In this document: piece by piece, positions 4,882 to 5,726 of the stretch
Layout: each line of letters opens with the position of its first letter
Numbering within the stretch: the stretch's first letter is position 1
Source of the DNA: Rhodospirillaceae bacterium
GTDB lineage: Bacteria > Pseudomonadota > Alphaproteobacteria > Rhodospirillales_A > Casp-alpha2
Assembly (NCBI GenBank): GCA_003488105.1
Contig: DNMS01000197.1
Location: 6,658 to 12,383 of the forward strand
DNA: 5,726 nucleotides
Direction: 5' to 3'
Notes under the pieces: generated by a model
What the model was told of the DNA's origin: nothing
The model's database searches: none
What the model saw: only the letters and a program-made list of their open reading frames with translations
Position numbers and translations under genes: made by a program

Positions 4882-5726
4882 ATGTCGCGATCGCCAATGT
4901 TGGGCGCGCGCCTTCGGCGGCTCCGCAAGGACCGTGGACTGACGCAGGTAAAGCTCGCCGAAATTCTCGGCATCTCGCCCAGTTACCTGAACATGATCGA
5001 GCACAATGACCGGCCCTTGACCGTGTCGCTGCTGCTCAAGCTTTCGGAGGCCCTCGGCGTTGATCTGCGGGACTTTTCCGCGGGCGACGAGGTGCGCATC
5101 AAAAGCGACCTGGAAGAGGCCCTGTCTGACCCCATGTTCGGCGGCACCCGTCCCTCGGCGGCGGAACTGGACGAATTCGTGACCTCCGTGCCCGACATCT
5201 GCCGCTCGTTCCTTCGTCTTTATAGGTCCTACCGCAACAGCCGCGAGGATGTGGAGGCGCTGACGGACAAGCTGGCCTCCAGCCCCTATCTGGTGGCCTC
5301 CAGCCACTCCGTGCGCACGCTGCTGACCTCGGTCCGCAGTTTCTCTGAAATCCTGCTCGACAACATCGATCTGGCGGCGGCGGAGCGTCAGCAGTTCCTC
5401 GGCATCGTCGTCGATGGCACGGAAAAGCTCACGCTGCAGGTCGATGAACTGCTGCGTTTCATCACCGGCGAGAACCTCGACAACCTTCTTGAAAGCCGCA
5501 CCCCGGCGGAAGAGGTCGGCGACTTCACCGAACGTAACGACAATTTCTTCGACGATCTGGATCGCCGGGCGGAGGCACTCCGCGCTGAAATCGGGATGGA
5601 GACCGTGGGGTTGTTCTCGCGCCTGTCCGAGGTGCTGCGGGGCCGCTTCGGGATCGAGGTCGAAACCACGGGTGTCGGCGATGCAGGCCGGGGGGGAACA
5701 GCGGTGCCCGCCGTGCATCTGGAGTC
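4882..5726 (+). CDS. XRE-family regulator of the ScfR/RamB-like HTH-IrrE type with an embedded HisKA-like segment, 5' part (cut by window edge)
   Basis: The open frame runs 281 codons to the right edge without a stop. Residues 7-62 form a classic XRE HTH (LGARLRRLRKDRGLTQ; GISPSYLNMIEHNDRPLTV) of the type seen in HTH plus ImmA/IrrE regulators of short-chain fatty acid metabolism (ScfR, RamB-like). Residues 66-130 match the usual linker (DPMFGG; PSAAELDEFV; RLYRSYR). Residues about 138-200 are unusual: they look like the two helices of a HisKA domain with H142 in SSHSVRTLLTS and a second helix ending LQVDELLRF. The acidic residue after the histidine is Ser and the usual proline is Leu, so autokinase function is unlikely. 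Residues 205-281 (FFDDLDRRAEAL; GLFSRLSEVLRGRFGIEV) look like the lead-in to the IrrE-like part, whose metal-site motif would lie beyond the window. The ATG at 4882 has GGGGGGA 6 nt upstream; an in-frame ATG at 4867 has a poorer site. The protein probably binds DNA as a dimer in response to a metabolite. Confidence 0.88.
   Translation, partial: MSRSPMLGARLRRLRKDRGLTQVKLAEILGISPSYLNMIEHNDRPLTVSLLLKLSEALGVDLRDFSAGDEVRIKSDLEEALSDPMFGGTRPSAAELDEFVTSVPDICRSFLRLYRSYRNSREDVEALTDKLASSPYLVASSHSVRTLLTSVRSFSEILLDNIDLAAAERQQFLGIVVDGTEKLTLQVDELLRFITGENLDNLLESRTPAEEVGDFTERNDNFFDDLDRRAEALRAEIGMETVGLFSRLSEVLRGRFGIEVETTGVGDAGRGGTAVPAVHLE

Noticed and set aside
5305..5470. The HisKA-like segment as an active histidine kinase
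   Set aside because: The acidic residue beside the histidine and the proline are missing, and no N, G1 or G2 ATPase boxes follow within the window.
4831..5718. A 295-codon open frame on the minus strand
   Set aside because: It is antisense to the HTH regulator, whose domains are clearly recognisable; its own product is Gln/Arg/His-rich and low in recognisable structure.

Overview
The window looks like chromosome of a GC-rich alphaproteobacterium, probably of the Rhodospirillales type. The basis is the strong G/C third-position bias, the compact translationally coupled genes, promoter-like CTTG...TATA elements, and the domain styles of the regulators. No tRNA, rRNA, IS element, CRISPR array or sign of recent transfer was seen.

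Layout. (1) Positions 1-516, minus strand: the first 172 codons of an OPT-superfamily transporter, cut by the left edge. (2) Positions 517-691: a divergent control region with a 7-bp-stem hairpin, a duplicated 8-mer, a perfect TATAAT box and a palindrome with nearby repeats. (3) Positions 692-4087, plus strand: a tightly coupled three-gene operon. It encodes a stand-alone receiver, a small two-helix membrane protein, and a 915-residue sensor kinase made of an SSS/SLC5 symporter domain, a STAC linker, a coiled coil, HisKA and HATPase. Junctions are a 1-nt overlap and then a 1-nt gap, and the kinase uses a GTG start. (4) Positions 4222-4659: a stand-alone HPt protein behind a 134-bp gap with its own possible promoter. 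(5) Positions 4660-4881: an AT-richer intergenic region with short inverted repeats. (6) Positions 4882-5726: the 5' part of an XRE-type regulator resembling the ScfR/RamB-like HTH plus ImmA/IrrE family, cut by the right edge.

Inferred joint function. The kinase, receiver and HPt together hold the parts of a hybrid-kinase phosphorelay, but as separate polypeptides: H692 of the kinase, then D53 of the receiver, then H81 of the HPt. The final receiver with an output domain is not in the window. The small membrane protein resembles in size, topology and coupling the CbrX-like partners of SSS-type kinases, so the sensor may be a two-part membrane complex.

The most unusual observation is that the downstream DNA-binding regulator carries, between its HTH and the start of its IrrE-like part, a segment that aligns without gaps to the neighbouring kinase's own HisKA helices (24 of 52 identical). 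It keeps the histidine but loses the adjacent acidic residue and the proline. This suggests a transcription factor that borrowed a kinase dimerisation/phosphoacceptor module and might physically or chemically join the phosphorelay encoded next to it. That link is inference.
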